Positions 53,783 through 62,548 are shown, numbered from the stretch's first letter. The stretch: 64,000 bases of DNA from Nannocystis exedens (GCF_002343915.1 NZ_NETK01000001.1:4164001-4228000); one strand, 5' to 3'. The notes: generated by a model not told the origin, from the letters alone. Translations and numbers: made by a program.

Positions 53783-54994
53783 ATGCGGTTGCATGTGCGC
53801 ATGCGCTCGACACGATGTCTTTGCTTGGTCCTGCTGACCGCCTGCACCGTCTATCAAGTCCCCGACGAGGGGGACACCGACGCCACCGGAGCGACCGGCA
53901 ACCCGACCGGGCTGACCTCCACCGGCAGCTCGGGCGACGCCACGACCGACCCGCTCGACCCGACGACGTCGACGAGCAGCAGCACGACCACCGGGCCCGA
54001 CCCGAGCGCCGGGCCCAGCAGTGACCCGACCGTCAGCAGCGATCCGACCACGGGCGATCCGCCGCCGGCGGACTGCGACTACCCGACCTCGATCCAGCCG
54101 ATCTTCAGCGCCAGCTGCGGCTGCCACCTCAGCAACATGCCGCCGAAGGGGCTGGTGCTGAGCGAGGGCCAGTCGTTCGCCGCGCTGGTCGGCGTCGACA
54201 GCATGGGCCAGCCGGGCACCCCCTACGTCGACCCGGGCAACCCCGCGGGGAGCTGGTTGGTCACCAAGATCAAGCCGATGCCGCCGGTCGGCCTGCAGAT
54301 GCCCGAGGGCGGCATGCTGGCGGCCGACCAGATCGCGCTGATCGAGACGTGGATCGCCGCCGGGGCGCCCGAGGCCGGCGCGTTCGACTGCGGCGGCGGC
54401 GGCGACGGCGAGGCCGGCTCGGTGACGATCGACGAGCAGGGCCCGGTGAACGTGGAGATCGGCGAGATGCTCGACCTCGACGTCACGGTCCTCGACCAGA
54501 ACGGCGACCCGGTGGTCGGCCCGACGGTCAAGTGGCTGTCGAGCGACGAGACGGTCCTCTACGTCGACGCCAAGGGCACCCTCCTCGGCCTCAACCCCGG
54601 CACCTCCGACGTGACCGCGGAGGTCGAGGGCGTGGTCAGCGAGTCGCTCACGGTCTCCGTCCTCAACAACCAGGCGGTCGCGGCGGCCGGCTTCACCGAC
54701 GCGCTCAACGTCCTGTCGACCAACTGCGGCTGCCACAAGGGCGCGATGCCCCCGGCCGGCCTGGCCTTCGACCTCGCCGCCCCCGACGTCCACGCCGCCC
54801 TGCTCGCCCCCGCGACCCAGGACGCCCAGACCAAGCGCGTCATCCCCGACCTGCCCGGCCAGAGCTATTTGTTCAAGAAGCTGACGCGCACCACCCAGAC
54901 CACCGGCGAGCAGATGCCGAAGGGCAAGGCCCCGCTCGAGGCCGAGAAGGTGCAGATCCTGTTCCGGTGGATCTTCAACGGCGCGCCGGCCTGA
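53783..54994 (+). CDS. Lipoprotein with two cytochrome-like domains and a BIG2 domain
   Basis: An approximately 403-residue lipoprotein (signal ending LVLLTAC, start 53783 or 53801). After a Thr/Ser/Asp/Pro linker, a cytochrome-c-like module PIFSASCGCHLSNMPPKGL with GNPAGSWLVTKI and AADQIALIETWIAAG is followed by an Ig-like BIG2 domain (VDAKGTLLGLNPGTSDVTAE) and a second cytochrome-like module NCGCHKGAMPPAGLAFDL with LFRWIFNGAPA. The heme motif expected in the family is CxxCH, but both copies read CGCH, one residue short of it. Either heme binds by one Cys, or the modules no longer bind heme. Convergent with the bufC-like gene. Confidence 0.8.
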   Translation: MRLHVRMRSTRCLCLVLLTACTVYQVPDEGDTDATGATGNPTGLTSTGSSGDATTDPLDPTTSTSSSTTTGPDPSAGPSSDPTVSSDPTTGDPPPADCDYPTSIQPIFSASCGCHLSNMPPKGLVLSEGQSFAALVGVDSMGQPGTPYVDPGNPAGSWLVTKIKPMPPVGLQMPEGGMLAADQIALIETWIAAGAPEAGAFDCGGGGDGEAGSVTIDEQGPVNVEIGEMLDLDVTVLDQNGDPVVGPTVKWLSSDETVLYVDAKGTLLGLNPGTSDVTAEVEGVVSESLTVSVLNNQAVAAAGFTDALNVLSTNCGCHKGAMPPAGLAFDLAAPDVHAALLAPATQDAQTKRVIPDLPGQSYLFKKLTRTTQTTGEQMPKGKAPLEAEKVQILFRWIFNGAPA

Positions 54995-55000
54995 CCGGGC

Positions 55001-55146
55001 GTTCGGGACATGTTCTTCGGGGCATGCTCCATAGGCCATGCTCCCGGGAGCATGTTCGGAGGGGCATGCTCCGCATCACCTGTCCGCGCCGGACCGCCCG
55101 CCGCGGCCTCCGGCGCGTGGGGGCAGCCTGTCCGCGAGGACATCTG
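55001..55146. repeat. Large dyad element array at a convergent junction
   Basis: GGGACATGTTC-TTC-GGGGCATGCTCC, then CATGCTCCC-GGGAGCATG (perfect, 55037-55054), GGGGCATGCTCCG, ACCTGTCCGCG, and CCTGTCC-GCGA-GGACAT near 55128-55143. Fills almost the whole gap between the cytochrome-like gene and the DUF2063 gene. Confidence 0.8.
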
Positions 55147-55160
55147 CCGCGGCCGCCCGC

Positions 55161-55955
55161 TCAGGCCGCGCCGAGCAGCGCTCCGCGCTCGGCGAGGTCG
55201 GCGAGGTAGCCGGCCATCGCCGCCAGGAACTCGTCGTCGAGCGGGGTGCCGAGCTCGGCGCACGCGTCCGTCAGGGCGGCCTGCAGCGGCTCCCCGGCCA
55301 GCAGGCGGGCCGTCACCGCGGCCGCGCGCGGCGTCAGCTCGAGCGTCTTGACCTGGTGGTCGTTGCGGTCGCGGTACAGCAGCAGGGCCGTCGCCTCCGC
55401 CGGGGGCGCCTCCGTCTCGGTCGCCCGGTGGACCGCCCAGGCGTAGCGGCGGAGCCGGACCGTGCCGTCGAATTGCACCGGCTGGTCGAGCGCCAGCGGC
55501 TTGCCGCTCGCGGCCTCACCACCGGCCGGGTCGTTGCCGACCTCGGCATCCGACCACTCGTGCCGCGCCAGGTCGAGCAGGTAGCCCGGCAGCGTCGCGT
55601 CGCTCGCCCAGCGCGGCCCGGCCCATTCCAAAAATTCACCGGTCAGCCGCCAGAAGTACGGGGCCTTCGGCGCTGCCTCCGCCACGAATTGCTCGATCTC
55701 CCGCCGCAGCCGCGGTCGGCCGAGCCGGATCGCCGTCTTCGGCAAGAACTCCGCCACCGCCGCGCGCAGCCGGCTGTGGACCATGGTCCGGTAGATCGCC
55801 AGGCGCTCCGCCGCCGTCTCCGGCAGCCGCGCCGCCACCTCCGGCGGCACCCCGTGGCGGGCGAAGAACTGGCGGACATCGGCCTGCACCGCGGCCGGCG
55901 CGTCGAGCTCGATCACGCTGGCGGCGAACGCCCGGATCAGCGCCTCCTCGCTCAT
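55161..55955 (-). CDS. DUF2063 partner protein (BufC-like)
   Basis: A 264-residue cytosolic protein. The N-terminal 100 residues are the DUF2063 (NGO1945-like) DNA/peptide-recognition-like domain: ALIRAFAASVIELDAPAAVQ, then ERLAIYRTMVHSRLRAAVAEF and LPKTAIRLG. The C-terminal part is a winged-helix-like domain ending in LADLAERGALLGA. In bufferin systems BufC brings the precursor to the DUF692 enzyme. Its ATG overlaps the DUF692 stop as ATGA, so the two proteins are made together. Convergent with the cytochrome-like lipoprotein. Confidence 0.87.
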   Translation of the reverse strand: MSEEALIRAFAASVIELDAPAAVQADVRQFFARHGVPPEVAARLPETAAERLAIYRTMVHSRLRAAVAEFLPKTAIRLGRPRLRREIEQFVAEAAPKAPYFWRLTGEFLEWAGPRWASDATLPGYLLDLARHEWSDAEVGNDPAGGEAASGKPLALDQPVQFDGTVRLRRYAWAVHRATETEAPPAEATALLLYRDRNDHQVKTLELTPRAAAVTARLLAGEPLQAALTDACAELGTPLDDEFLAAMAGYLADLAERGALLGAA

Positions 55956-56854
55956 GCGGCCCCCTGCGTGGCCTGCTGCGCCGCGTGGCGGGCCAGCGCC
56001 GCCTGGTAGACCGCGTCGACGCGGTCGCGCTCGGCCAGCAGCTCCGCGAGCGGCGGGATGTTCTCGTCGCGCTCGAGCAGCACCGGCAGCGCGCCTGTCC
56101 TTTCGACCACCCATGCCAGCAGCGCGTCGACCTCGCTGCGGACCGGCGCGCCGTGGGTGTCGATGATCAGGTCCTGGCGCTCGTCGTCCCAGAACTCGTG
56201 GCCGGCCACGTGCAGCTGGACCACGCGACCCAGCGGGATCTGGGCCAGCCACGCCAGCGGGTCGAACCCGTGGTTGGTCGCGTTGACGAACACGTTGTTG
56301 ACGTCGAGGAGCAGCCCGCAGTCGGCCCGCTCGAGCACCTCGACGACGAACGCCGCCTCGTCGAGCGGGCTCGAGCCGAGCGGCAGGTAGTAGCTGATGT
56401 TCTCGACCAGCATCGGCCGCTCGAGCCGCTCGGACACCTCGCGCACGCGGGCCGCCACGCGCCTGGCCGACGCGGTCGTCCACGGCAGCGGCAGCAGGTC
56501 GTGCAGCATCTTGCCGTCGTGGGCCGAGAAGCACAGGTGGTCGGAGTGCCACGGCGGCTGCAGCCCGGCGAAGAACCCGCGCAGCCCGCTCAGGAAGTCA
56601 TCGTTCAATGCGTCGAGCCCGCCGAGCGACAGCGACAGCCCGTGCGACAGGATCGGGAAGCGCTCGGCGACGCGGGCCAGGCGGGCCGGGCGGCTGCCGC
56701 CGCGGGCCACGTAGTTGTCGGGCGAGATCTCCCAGAACGGCACGCGGCCGTCGGCGGCCCCGCGATCGACCTCGGCCAGGAACGTGCTGCGCAGGCCGAG
56801 GCCGACCCCGGTGGGGACCGCGGCGCGCGCGGCGATACCTGCTCGAAAAGACAT
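55952..56854 (-). CDS. DUF692 multinuclear non-heme iron oxidase (MNIO, BufB-like)
   Basis: A 300-residue TIM-barrel MNIO, which in bufferin-type systems oxidises Cys residues of a peptide with two or three iron ions (conversion to thiooxazole-type groups is known for family members). Iron-ligand motifs are all visible: LSHGLSLSLGG, SDHLCFSAHDGKM, LVENISYYLP, LLLDVNNVFVNATNHGFD, LHVAGHEFW, DTHGAPV and LLERDENIP. Start ATG 56854 has no clear ribosome site and lies inside a dyad element; a longer frame upstream is only linker. Coupled to DUF2063 by ATGA overlap and located 107 bases after the small lipoprotein. Confidence 0.9.
   Translation of the reverse strand: MSFRAGIAARAAVPTGVGLGLRSTFLAEVDRGAADGRVPFWEISPDNYVARGGSRPARLARVAERFPILSHGLSLSLGGLDALNDDFLSGLRGFFAGLQPPWHSDHLCFSAHDGKMLHDLLPLPWTTASARRVAARVREVSERLERPMLVENISYYLPLGSSPLDEAAFVVEVLERADCGLLLDVNNVFVNATNHGFDPLAWLAQIPLGRVVQLHVAGHEFWDDERQDLIIDTHGAPVRSEVDALLAWVVERTGALPVLLERDENIPPLAELLAERDRVDAVYQAALARHAAQQATQGAA
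56093..56114 (-). repeat. In-gene dyad variant in the MNIO gene
   Basis: GCGCCTGTCC-TTTC-GACCACCCATG on the plus strand; encodes VVERTGAL with AGG and ACA codons. Confidence 0.35.
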
Positions 56855-56860
56855 GTCCGA
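56836..56860 (-). repeat. Dyad element at the MNIO start codon
   Basis: On the coding strand CTTCGGACATGTC-TTTTC-GAGCAGGTATC: the start codon ATG is inside the CATGTC half-site, and codons TCT TTT CGA GCA GGT follow. The start therefore lies in an element copy. Confidence 0.5.
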
Positions 56861-56961
56861 AGAAACAGTATAGCAGCGCGCCGGAGAAGCGCCCGACCCG
56901 GGCCCGGCGCCGCGCAGGCGGGGCCTGGCTGCCGAATCCGGGCCGGTCGTTGGCGCGGAGC

Positions 56962-57222
56962 TCAGTTCGCCGGCGGCGGGGTGGCCTCGGCCGGGGCGTC
57001 GCCGGCGGCGGGGACATCGCCCTCGCCTTCCTTCTTCGCGCTGCAGCTGCCGTCCTTGTTCGCGCCGCAGCTGCCGTCCTTGTTCGCGCCGCAGCTGCCG
57101 TCGGCCTTCTTCTCGCCCTCCGCGGGGACCTCGGTGCCCTCCGCGTTCTTCTTGCAGCCGGTGACGGCGAACGAGGCGGAGCCGAGGATGGCGAGGGTGG
57201 CGGCGATGTGCTTGACGTTCAT
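56962..57222 (-). CDS. Candidate MNIO precursor lipoprotein with DGSC repeats
   Basis: An 86-residue lipoprotein (MNVKHIAATLAILGSASFAV then TGC, Cys23), with AAGGA about 10 bases before the ATG. The mature part has three copies of an 8-residue repeat (KADGSCGA, NKDGSCGA, NKDGSCSA), giving Cys at 44, 52 and 60 with exact period 8. The first two are identical at the DNA level over 24 bases (57044-57091). Tail is Glu/Gly/Pro/Ala-rich without Cys. MNIO substrates often carry EGKCG-type repeats; DGSCG resembles this. Encoded directly upstream of DUF692-DUF2063, so it is likely their substrate (inference). A Cys-free relative is at 31530-31742. Confidence 0.82.
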   Translation of the reverse strand: MNVKHIAATLAILGSASFAVTGCKKNAEGTEVPAEGEKKADGSCGANKDGSCGANKDGSCSAKKEGEGDVPAAGDAPAEATPPPAN

Positions 57223-57288
57223 GAGAGGGTGCTTCCTTCTTGCTGCTTGGTGGTCTACGCACCGGCGGGGCGCGTGCGTCGGTCTCGC

Positions 57289-58743
57289 TCAGGGGCCGGA
57301 GGGTCTGGCGAAGATGGCCCGACGGACAGCGGCTGCGGGGGCGGATTGGCGGATCTTCACCTCTCCGTCTAACACATCGAGCCCGAGCTTCCTATAGAGC
57401 GCCTCCAGCACGGGGAACTCGGCGCGCGGCAGCCACGAGGCCGCCAGGTCGGTGAACACGGGGCTGCCGGCCCAGGCATCGAGCTCGCGCAGGGCCGCCG
57501 CGGCGGTCCACACCCGCGGCGTGGCCGCGCAGCAGCGCAGCAAGTGGCGCATCGCGGCGTCGAGCGATCTCTCGCCGGCGCCCGAGCGGAGGCCGACATC
57601 GGCGAGCAGGGCGAGCGCGGCGCCGGACCAGTAGACGCGCTGATAACTGTGCGTCTCGTGCATCTCGCGGCTCTCCTGCGCGAGCGGCTGGCCGCTGCCG
57701 TCCCGGCGTCCGCGGCCGAACCCGTCGATCAACACTTGCCAGCCGGCCGACTCGCTGCGAAAGCCGCGGCGGGTCGGCAAGATCTCCGTGTAGTAGGTGA
57801 CGAAGCCCTCCGACAGCCACGCGTCGGCCTGCTGCACGAACGGCATCCCGTGGTGGAGGAACTCGTGGATCGCCACCCACTCGCCGGGGAACGCGTGGTC
57901 GGCCGCCTCGCTCGACACCAGCAGCTGCACCGACGGTCCCCCGCCGCGCAGCGCCATGCCGAAGTACACCGGCCCGCCGCCGCCCGGGAACGGCAGCACC
58001 ACCACCTGCATGCGCTCGGTCGGGAACGTGCCGTACAGCGTCGCCACCGTCTCGGCCGCGGTCGCGATCCACTTCTCCACCCCGGCCGCGCCGAGCTTGC
58101 GCGGCTGGTCGACGATCGCCACCGAGAACGTCGCGCCCGCCGCCTCGACCGTCTGTGTCGTCAGCCCGCCGAACACCGCCTGCGACGCCCACATCAGCGC
58201 CGTCACCGGCAGGTGGAAATTGTTCTCGCCGGTCGCGGGCCACGGCACCGACGCCTTCACGCCCTCGGCCAGCGCCAGCTCGAGCGCGACGTCGGCCTCG
58301 TAGTAGAGCGTCGCCGGGCGCCACAGCACCAGGCGTGGGTCGACCGACACCACCTCGCCGGCGCGCGCGCGCAGGCGCGAACCCGAGCCCGCGAGCAGAA
58401 GCTCCGTCGCCACCGAGTAGCGCACGCACGCGCCCGCCGGCAGCTTCCCGAGCACGATCGTCGCCGCCTCGCGGTCGAGCCGGGCCTCCCCCGTGTCGGC
58501 CGCCACCTCCGACACCGCCTCCACCGCCGCCGCGTCGTCCTCGTCGATCTTCAGCCGCCGCGGCGCCCCGTCGGGGAAGCAGACCTCGACGCGCAGGCGG
58601 TCGAGCGCGGCCGGCACCTCGACGCGGTAACGCCAGCGCAGCGCCCCGTCCTGCCCGCGCCCGGGCCCGTGGGCGCAGCCCGCGAGCCCGAGCAGGGCCG
58701 TCAGCGCGGCCGAGGCTCGCGGACGCCGTCGGCGCTGGAACAC
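57289..58743 (-). CDS. Zinc-peptidase-like lipoprotein (gluzincin)
   Basis: A 484-residue lipoprotein from GTG 58743 (FQRRRRPRASAALTALLGLAGC). A beta-sandwich N-terminal part (about 40-200) resembles the M1/M61 N-domain, and the catalytic part has AIHEFLHHGMPFV (HExxH) with WLSEGFVTYY 13-18 residues later, giving the third ligand Glu. C-terminal helices resemble M1/M61 peptidases. The first His-Glu is intact, so it may be active. It ends 67 bases before the small lipoprotein start, on the same strand, and could be the first gene of the MNIO operon. It has no clear role in peptide maturation. Confidence 0.78.
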   Translation of the reverse strand: MFQRRRRPRASAALTALLGLAGCAHGPGRGQDGALRWRYRVEVPAALDRLRVEVCFPDGAPRRLKIDEDDAAAVEAVSEVAADTGEARLDREAATIVLGKLPAGACVRYSVATELLLAGSGSRLRARAGEVVSVDPRLVLWRPATLYYEADVALELALAEGVKASVPWPATGENNFHLPVTALMWASQAVFGGLTTQTVEAAGATFSVAIVDQPRKLGAAGVEKWIATAAETVATLYGTFPTERMQVVVLPFPGGGGPVYFGMALRGGGPSVQLLVSSEAADHAFPGEWVAIHEFLHHGMPFVQQADAWLSEGFVTYYTEILPTRRGFRSESAGWQVLIDGFGRGRRDGSGQPLAQESREMHETHSYQRVYWSGAALALLADVGLRSGAGERSLDAAMRHLLRCCAATPRVWTAAAALRELDAWAGSPVFTDLAASWLPRAEFPVLEALYRKLGLDVLDGEVKIRQSAPAAAVRRAIFARPSGP

Positions 58744-58767
58744 CGCCCCATGGTAGCCTGAGGGCGC

Positions 58768-59364
58768 ATGCGGGTCACATCCTCCGTCGCCCTCAAGGAG
58801 TGGGCCGTCCTGTGCGCGGGCCTCGACGCCGGCGAGCAGAGCGTGCTCGTGCGCAAGGGCGGGATCCGCGAGCCGCGCGCGGCCGGGCAGGCTCCGACCT
58901 TCACGCCCGAACACCGCGGCTTCTGGCTGCTCCCGACCTGGTTCCACGCCCGCGAGCCCGGGCGCGACCGCGACCTCGCCCCGGCCGCGCGCGCCCGCCT
59001 GCCGCAGGTCCTGGCCGACGCCCCGCCCTCCGGCCGCCTGCACCTCTCGCTGTGGACCGAGGTCGACGCCGCCGTCGAGGTCCACGACCTCGCGCGGCTC
59101 GATCGGCTCGGCGACGCCCACGGCCTCGCCCGCGAGTGCGTCGCCGACCGCTTCGCCTATCGCAAACCTGGTCTTTGGGTCCTGTTCCTCCGCACCTATC
59201 GCTCGGGACAGGTCATCGACATCGCCGACCGGGCCGAGTACGCCGGCTGCCACTCCTGGGTCGACCTCGCCGAGGCGGTCGCGGGCGACGTCGAGCCGGT
59301 GCTGACCGACCGCGAGCACGCGGCGAGGGTCGCCGAGCTGCGGTCCGCGCTGGGAGACGCATGA
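58768..59364 (+). CDS. DUF1802 family protein
   Basis: A 198-residue cytosolic protein matching DUF1802: VALKEWAVLCAGLDAGEQSVLVRKGGI at the N-terminus (in parts), then GFWLLPTWFHA and LGDAHGLARECVADRFAYRK. The family is a predicted restriction-endonuclease-like or unknown fold, with no proven function. It shares an ATGA overlap with the MFS gene, so both are made together. Two dyad variants lie in the coding region near 59164 and 59203. Confidence 0.8.
   Translation: MRVTSSVALKEWAVLCAGLDAGEQSVLVRKGGIREPRAAGQAPTFTPEHRGFWLLPTWFHAREPGRDRDLAPAARARLPQVLADAPPSGRLHLSLWTEVDAAVEVHDLARLDRLGDAHGLARECVADRFAYRKPGLWVLFLRTYRSGQVIDIADRAEYAGCHSWVDLAEAVAGDVEPVLTDREHAARVAELRSALGDA
59164..59216 (+). repeat. Two in-gene dyad variants in DUF1802 gene
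   Basis: AACCTGGTC-TTT-GGGTCCTG and GGGACAGGTCATC; codons AAA, CCT, GGT, CTT and GGA stand out in a C/G-ending gene. Confidence 0.4.
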
Positions 59365-60692
59365 GCGACGCGAGCACGAGCTGGCGCGGGCGGGCCGCGG
59401 CGATCCTGACCGTCCTCACGGTCATCAACTTCCTCAACTACATCGACCAGATGCTGCTCAGCTCCGTGCTCGAGCAGATCAAGCTCGAGTTCACCCTGAG
59501 CGACACCGCGGGCGGCCTGCTCGGCAGCCTGTTCGTCATCACCTACACGCTGGCCGCGCCGCTCGGGTACCTCGGCGACCGCTTCAAGCGCAAGAACATC
59601 ATCGCCGGCGGCGTCACCCTGTGGAGCCTCGCCACCCTGGCCGCCGCGTTCGCGCGCAGCTACGAGGAGCTGCTCGTGTGTCGCGCGCTGCTCGGCATCG
59701 GCGAGGCCGCCTACGCCACCACCGCCCCCTCGATCATCGCCGACCTCTACGGCCCCGACGAGCGCAGCCGCAAGCTCGCGCTGTTCTACGTCGCCACCCC
59801 GGTCGGCTCGGCGCTGGGCTTCATCCTCGGCGGCCTCATCGGCGAGCACTTCGGCTGGCGCGCCGTGTTTTTGGTCGGCGGCCTGCCGGGGCTCTTGTTC
59901 GCCGCCCTGGCCGCGCGGATCGTCGAGCCCGAGCGCGGCCGGCTCGACCCGGCGAGCGCGCGGACCGAGGGCACCTTCTTCACCGCGCTGGGGCGGATCG
60001 TCCGCACCCCGGCGTGGGGCATCAACACCGTCGGCCTGGCGATGATGACCTTCACCGTCGGCGGCCTCTCGCTGTGGATGCCGACCTACCTCGAGCGGGT
60101 CCACGGCATGAGCACCGCCACCGCGGGCCCGGTGTTCGGCGCCGTCACCGTCGTGGCCGGCCTGTGCGGCACCCTCCTCGGCGGCAGCCTCGGCGACCGT
60201 CTGCAGGCCCGTTCGGCGGGCGGTTACTTCTGGCTGAGCGGTTTGGGTCTGGTCTTGAGCGCCCCGCTGATCGTCCTGATGACGACGATGGACCAGCTCG
60301 TCGCCCTGTTCGTGGTCGCCTTCTTCGCCGAGCTGCTGCTGTTCCTCAACACCGGCCCGCTCAACGCGGCGCTGGTCGGCTGCGTGCCCGCGTGGCTGCG
60401 GGGCACCGCCTTCGCCGTCAACATCTTCTGCATTCACGCGTTCGGCGACGCGTTGTCGCGCACCTTGATCGGCTACGTGAGCGACCGGGCCAAGACCGCC
60501 TACCTCGCCGGTCAGGTGCCGACCGAGGCCGCCGTGCGGGCGGCGGAGGCCGCGGGCCTCAACCTTGCGATCGCGACCACCGCGCTCCCGGTGCTGCTCG
60601 GGGGATGGGTCCTCTTGTGGGGTGCGCGCCGGATCGCCCGCGCGCCGGGCGGGCTCATGACCTACGCGGGCGGCCCGCAGCCGCACCGATGA
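59361..60692 (+). CDS. Spinster-type MFS transporter
   Basis: A 443-residue 12-TM transporter of the major facilitator superfamily. The N-terminus INFLNYIDQMLLSSVLEQIK resembles spinster-like proteins; the loop 2-3 motif LGYLGDRFKRKNIIAGGVTLW, RALLGIGEAAYATTAPSIIADLY (motif near TM4-5), and second-half GSLGDRLQARSAGGYFW all fit. Substrate unknown; family members carry lipids, sugars or organic anions. Overlaps DUF1802 by four bases, implying a functional pair. Confidence 0.9.
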   Translation: MSDASTSWRGRAAAILTVLTVINFLNYIDQMLLSSVLEQIKLEFTLSDTAGGLLGSLFVITYTLAAPLGYLGDRFKRKNIIAGGVTLWSLATLAAAFARSYEELLVCRALLGIGEAAYATTAPSIIADLYGPDERSRKLALFYVATPVGSALGFILGGLIGEHFGWRAVFLVGGLPGLLFAALAARIVEPERGRLDPASARTEGTFFTALGRIVRTPAWGINTVGLAMMTFTVGGLSLWMPTYLERVHGMSTATAGPVFGAVTVVAGLCGTLLGGSLGDRLQARSAGGYFWLSGLGLVLSAPLIVLMTTMDQLVALFVVAFFAELLLFLNTGPLNAALVGCVPAWLRGTAFAVNIFCIHAFGDALSRTLIGYVSDRAKTAYLAGQVPTEAAVRAAEAAGLNLAIATTALPVLLGGWVLLWGARRIARAPGGLMTYAGGPQPHR

Positions 60693-60793
60693 GGACGGGC
60701 GTCCGGGTGGACGCGCCCCCGCCGGCTCTCGTATCGTGTCGGCAATTCTGCGCGCCCGCGTCGCCGGGCGCCTTCGCTTAGGAGCGCCTTCCG

Positions 60794-62548
60794 ATGATCA
60801 CCCGCAACGCCGCGGCCCTGCTGTTCTCCTGCATCGCCCTGGCCGGCTGCACCTTCGACGGTACCGGCTTCGGCGAGCAGCCCCAGACGACCCAGGCGAG
60901 CACCGAGACCACCGGCACCTCGACGTCCACCACCACCATGGACGTCACCAGCGAGCCGACGACCACCACCGTCCCGGGCGACCTGTGCGGCAACTATCAG
61001 CTCGACGACGGCGAGGAGTGCGACCAGGGTCCGAACGGCAACGGCGTGTGCACGCCGAAGTGCGCCTACAACACCTGCGGCGACGGCTACGTCGGCGCCG
61101 GCGAGGACTGCGACGGGGCGGTCGAGGGCTGCGTGGGCTGCCAGCTCGCCTCGTGCGGCAACGGCATGATGGACGTCGGCGAGGAGTGCGACGACGGCAA
61201 CCTCGACGAGTCTGACGCCTGCCTCAGCACCTGCAAGCACGCCATTTGCGGCGACAGCTTCACCCACGCCGGCGTCGAGCAGTGCGACGACGCCAACGAC
61301 CTCGACACCGACGCCTGCGTCGACTGCAAGATGGCCGTGTGCGGCGACGGCCTCGTGTGGGACGGCACCGAGTTCTGCGACGACGGGAACCAGGTCGACA
61401 ACGACGACTGCCCCAACAGCTGCGGCCCGCCCGGCTGCGGCGACGGCATCATGTCGCCCGGCGAGGAGTGCGACGACGGCAACCAGGTCAACGACGACGG
61501 CTGCAGCAACACCTGCAAGAACCCCGAGTGCGGCGACAGCATCGTCCAGGCCGGCGAGGAGTGCGACCAGGGCGTGACCCAGAACGCCGACAACGCCGCC
61601 TGCACCCTCGAGTGCAAGAACAACGTCTGCGGCGACGGCAAGGTCCACATGGGCGTCGAGCCGTGCGACGACGGCAACGACGTCGACGACGACGCGTGCA
61701 CCAACGGGTGCAAGACCCCGATGTGCGGCGACAGCATCGTCCAGGACGGCGAGGAGTGCGACGACGGCAACGACGACCAGACCGACGGCTGCCTCGACAC
61801 CTGCCAGAACAACACCTGCGGCGACGGCTTCGTCCACGCCGGCGTCGAGGAGTGCGACGACGGCAACGACGACCAGACCGACGACTGCCTCAACAACTGC
61901 GAGTTCGCCACGTGCGGCGACGGCTGGCTGCACGCCGACTCCGAGGAGGAGTGCGACCACGGCACCCACAACAACAGCGACCCCACCAAGGGCACGTGCA
62001 AGACCGACTGCACCCGCAGCGGCTTCCTCGTGTTCGTCAGCTCGCAGCTCTACATCCCGGGCAGCGGCTTCGACTCGATCGCCGCCGCCGACGCCCGCTG
62101 CGCCGAGCTCGCCGCCAGCGACATGGGCTGGCTCAAGATCAAGGGCGGCAAGTGGAAGGCCTGGCTCGGCGACGGCACCGTCGGCCCCGGCAACAACTTC
62201 CACAAGAGCTCGATCCCCTACTACACCCTCCGGAACACCACCACCACCAAGATCGCCGAGAGCTGGACCGACCTGACCGACGCGGACATCATCACCGGCA
62301 TCGACGTCACCGACACCAACCAGGAGCTGAACAGCGGGTCGGACTGCGCCGGCAACAACGTCGTCTGGACCGGCATCCACGGCGACAACGGCTTCGGCGA
62401 CAACTGCTCCAAGTGGGCCAGCGGCGACATGGAGATGAACGGCCTCGCCGGCAGCGTCCGACTCGAAGACGGCGGCTGGACCGAAGGCTGCAGCAACGTC
62501 GCCTGCAACCTGTCGGCCCGCATCTACTGCTTCGAGCAGCCGTCGTGA
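60794..62548 (+). CDS. DUF4215 Cys-repeat lipoprotein with C-terminal DUF1554
   Basis: A 584-residue lipoprotein (LLFSCIALAGC), with GGAG before the ATG. A Thr-rich linker leads to about eleven DUF4215 repeats (pattern CGDGxxxxGEECDDGN, for example ECDDGNDDQTDGCLDTCQNN), a calcium/disulphide-rich rod found on myxobacterial surfaces. The C-terminal 170 residues are a DUF1554 domain (VFVSSQLYIPGSGFDSIAAA, WKAWLGDGTVGPGNNFHKSS, VWTGIHGDNGFGDN) with conserved Cys and the terminal YCFEQ. Function probably surface binding or adhesion (inference). The next gene has the same architecture. Confidence 0.9.
   Translation: MITRNAAALLFSCIALAGCTFDGTGFGEQPQTTQASTETTGTSTSTTTMDVTSEPTTTTVPGDLCGNYQLDDGEECDQGPNGNGVCTPKCAYNTCGDGYVGAGEDCDGAVEGCVGCQLASCGNGMMDVGEECDDGNLDESDACLSTCKHAICGDSFTHAGVEQCDDANDLDTDACVDCKMAVCGDGLVWDGTEFCDDGNQVDNDDCPNSCGPPGCGDGIMSPGEECDDGNQVNDDGCSNTCKNPECGDSIVQAGEECDQGVTQNADNAACTLECKNNVCGDGKVHMGVEPCDDGNDVDDDACTNGCKTPMCGDSIVQDGEECDDGNDDQTDGCLDTCQNNTCGDGFVHAGVEECDDGNDDQTDDCLNNCEFATCGDGWLHADSEEECDHGTHNNSDPTKGTCKTDCTRSGFLVFVSSQLYIPGSGFDSIAAADARCAELAASDMGWLKIKGGKWKAWLGDGTVGPGNNFHKSSIPYYTLRNTTTTKIAESWTDLTDADIITGIDVTDTNQELNSGSDCAGNNVVWTGIHGDNGFGDNCSKWASGDMEMNGLAGSVRLEDGGWTEGCSNVACNLSARIYCFEQPS

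Noticed and set aside
55001-55146. CRISPR-like array
   Set aside because: Repeat cores are too short and irregular, spacers are 5-12 bases and there is no cas gene.
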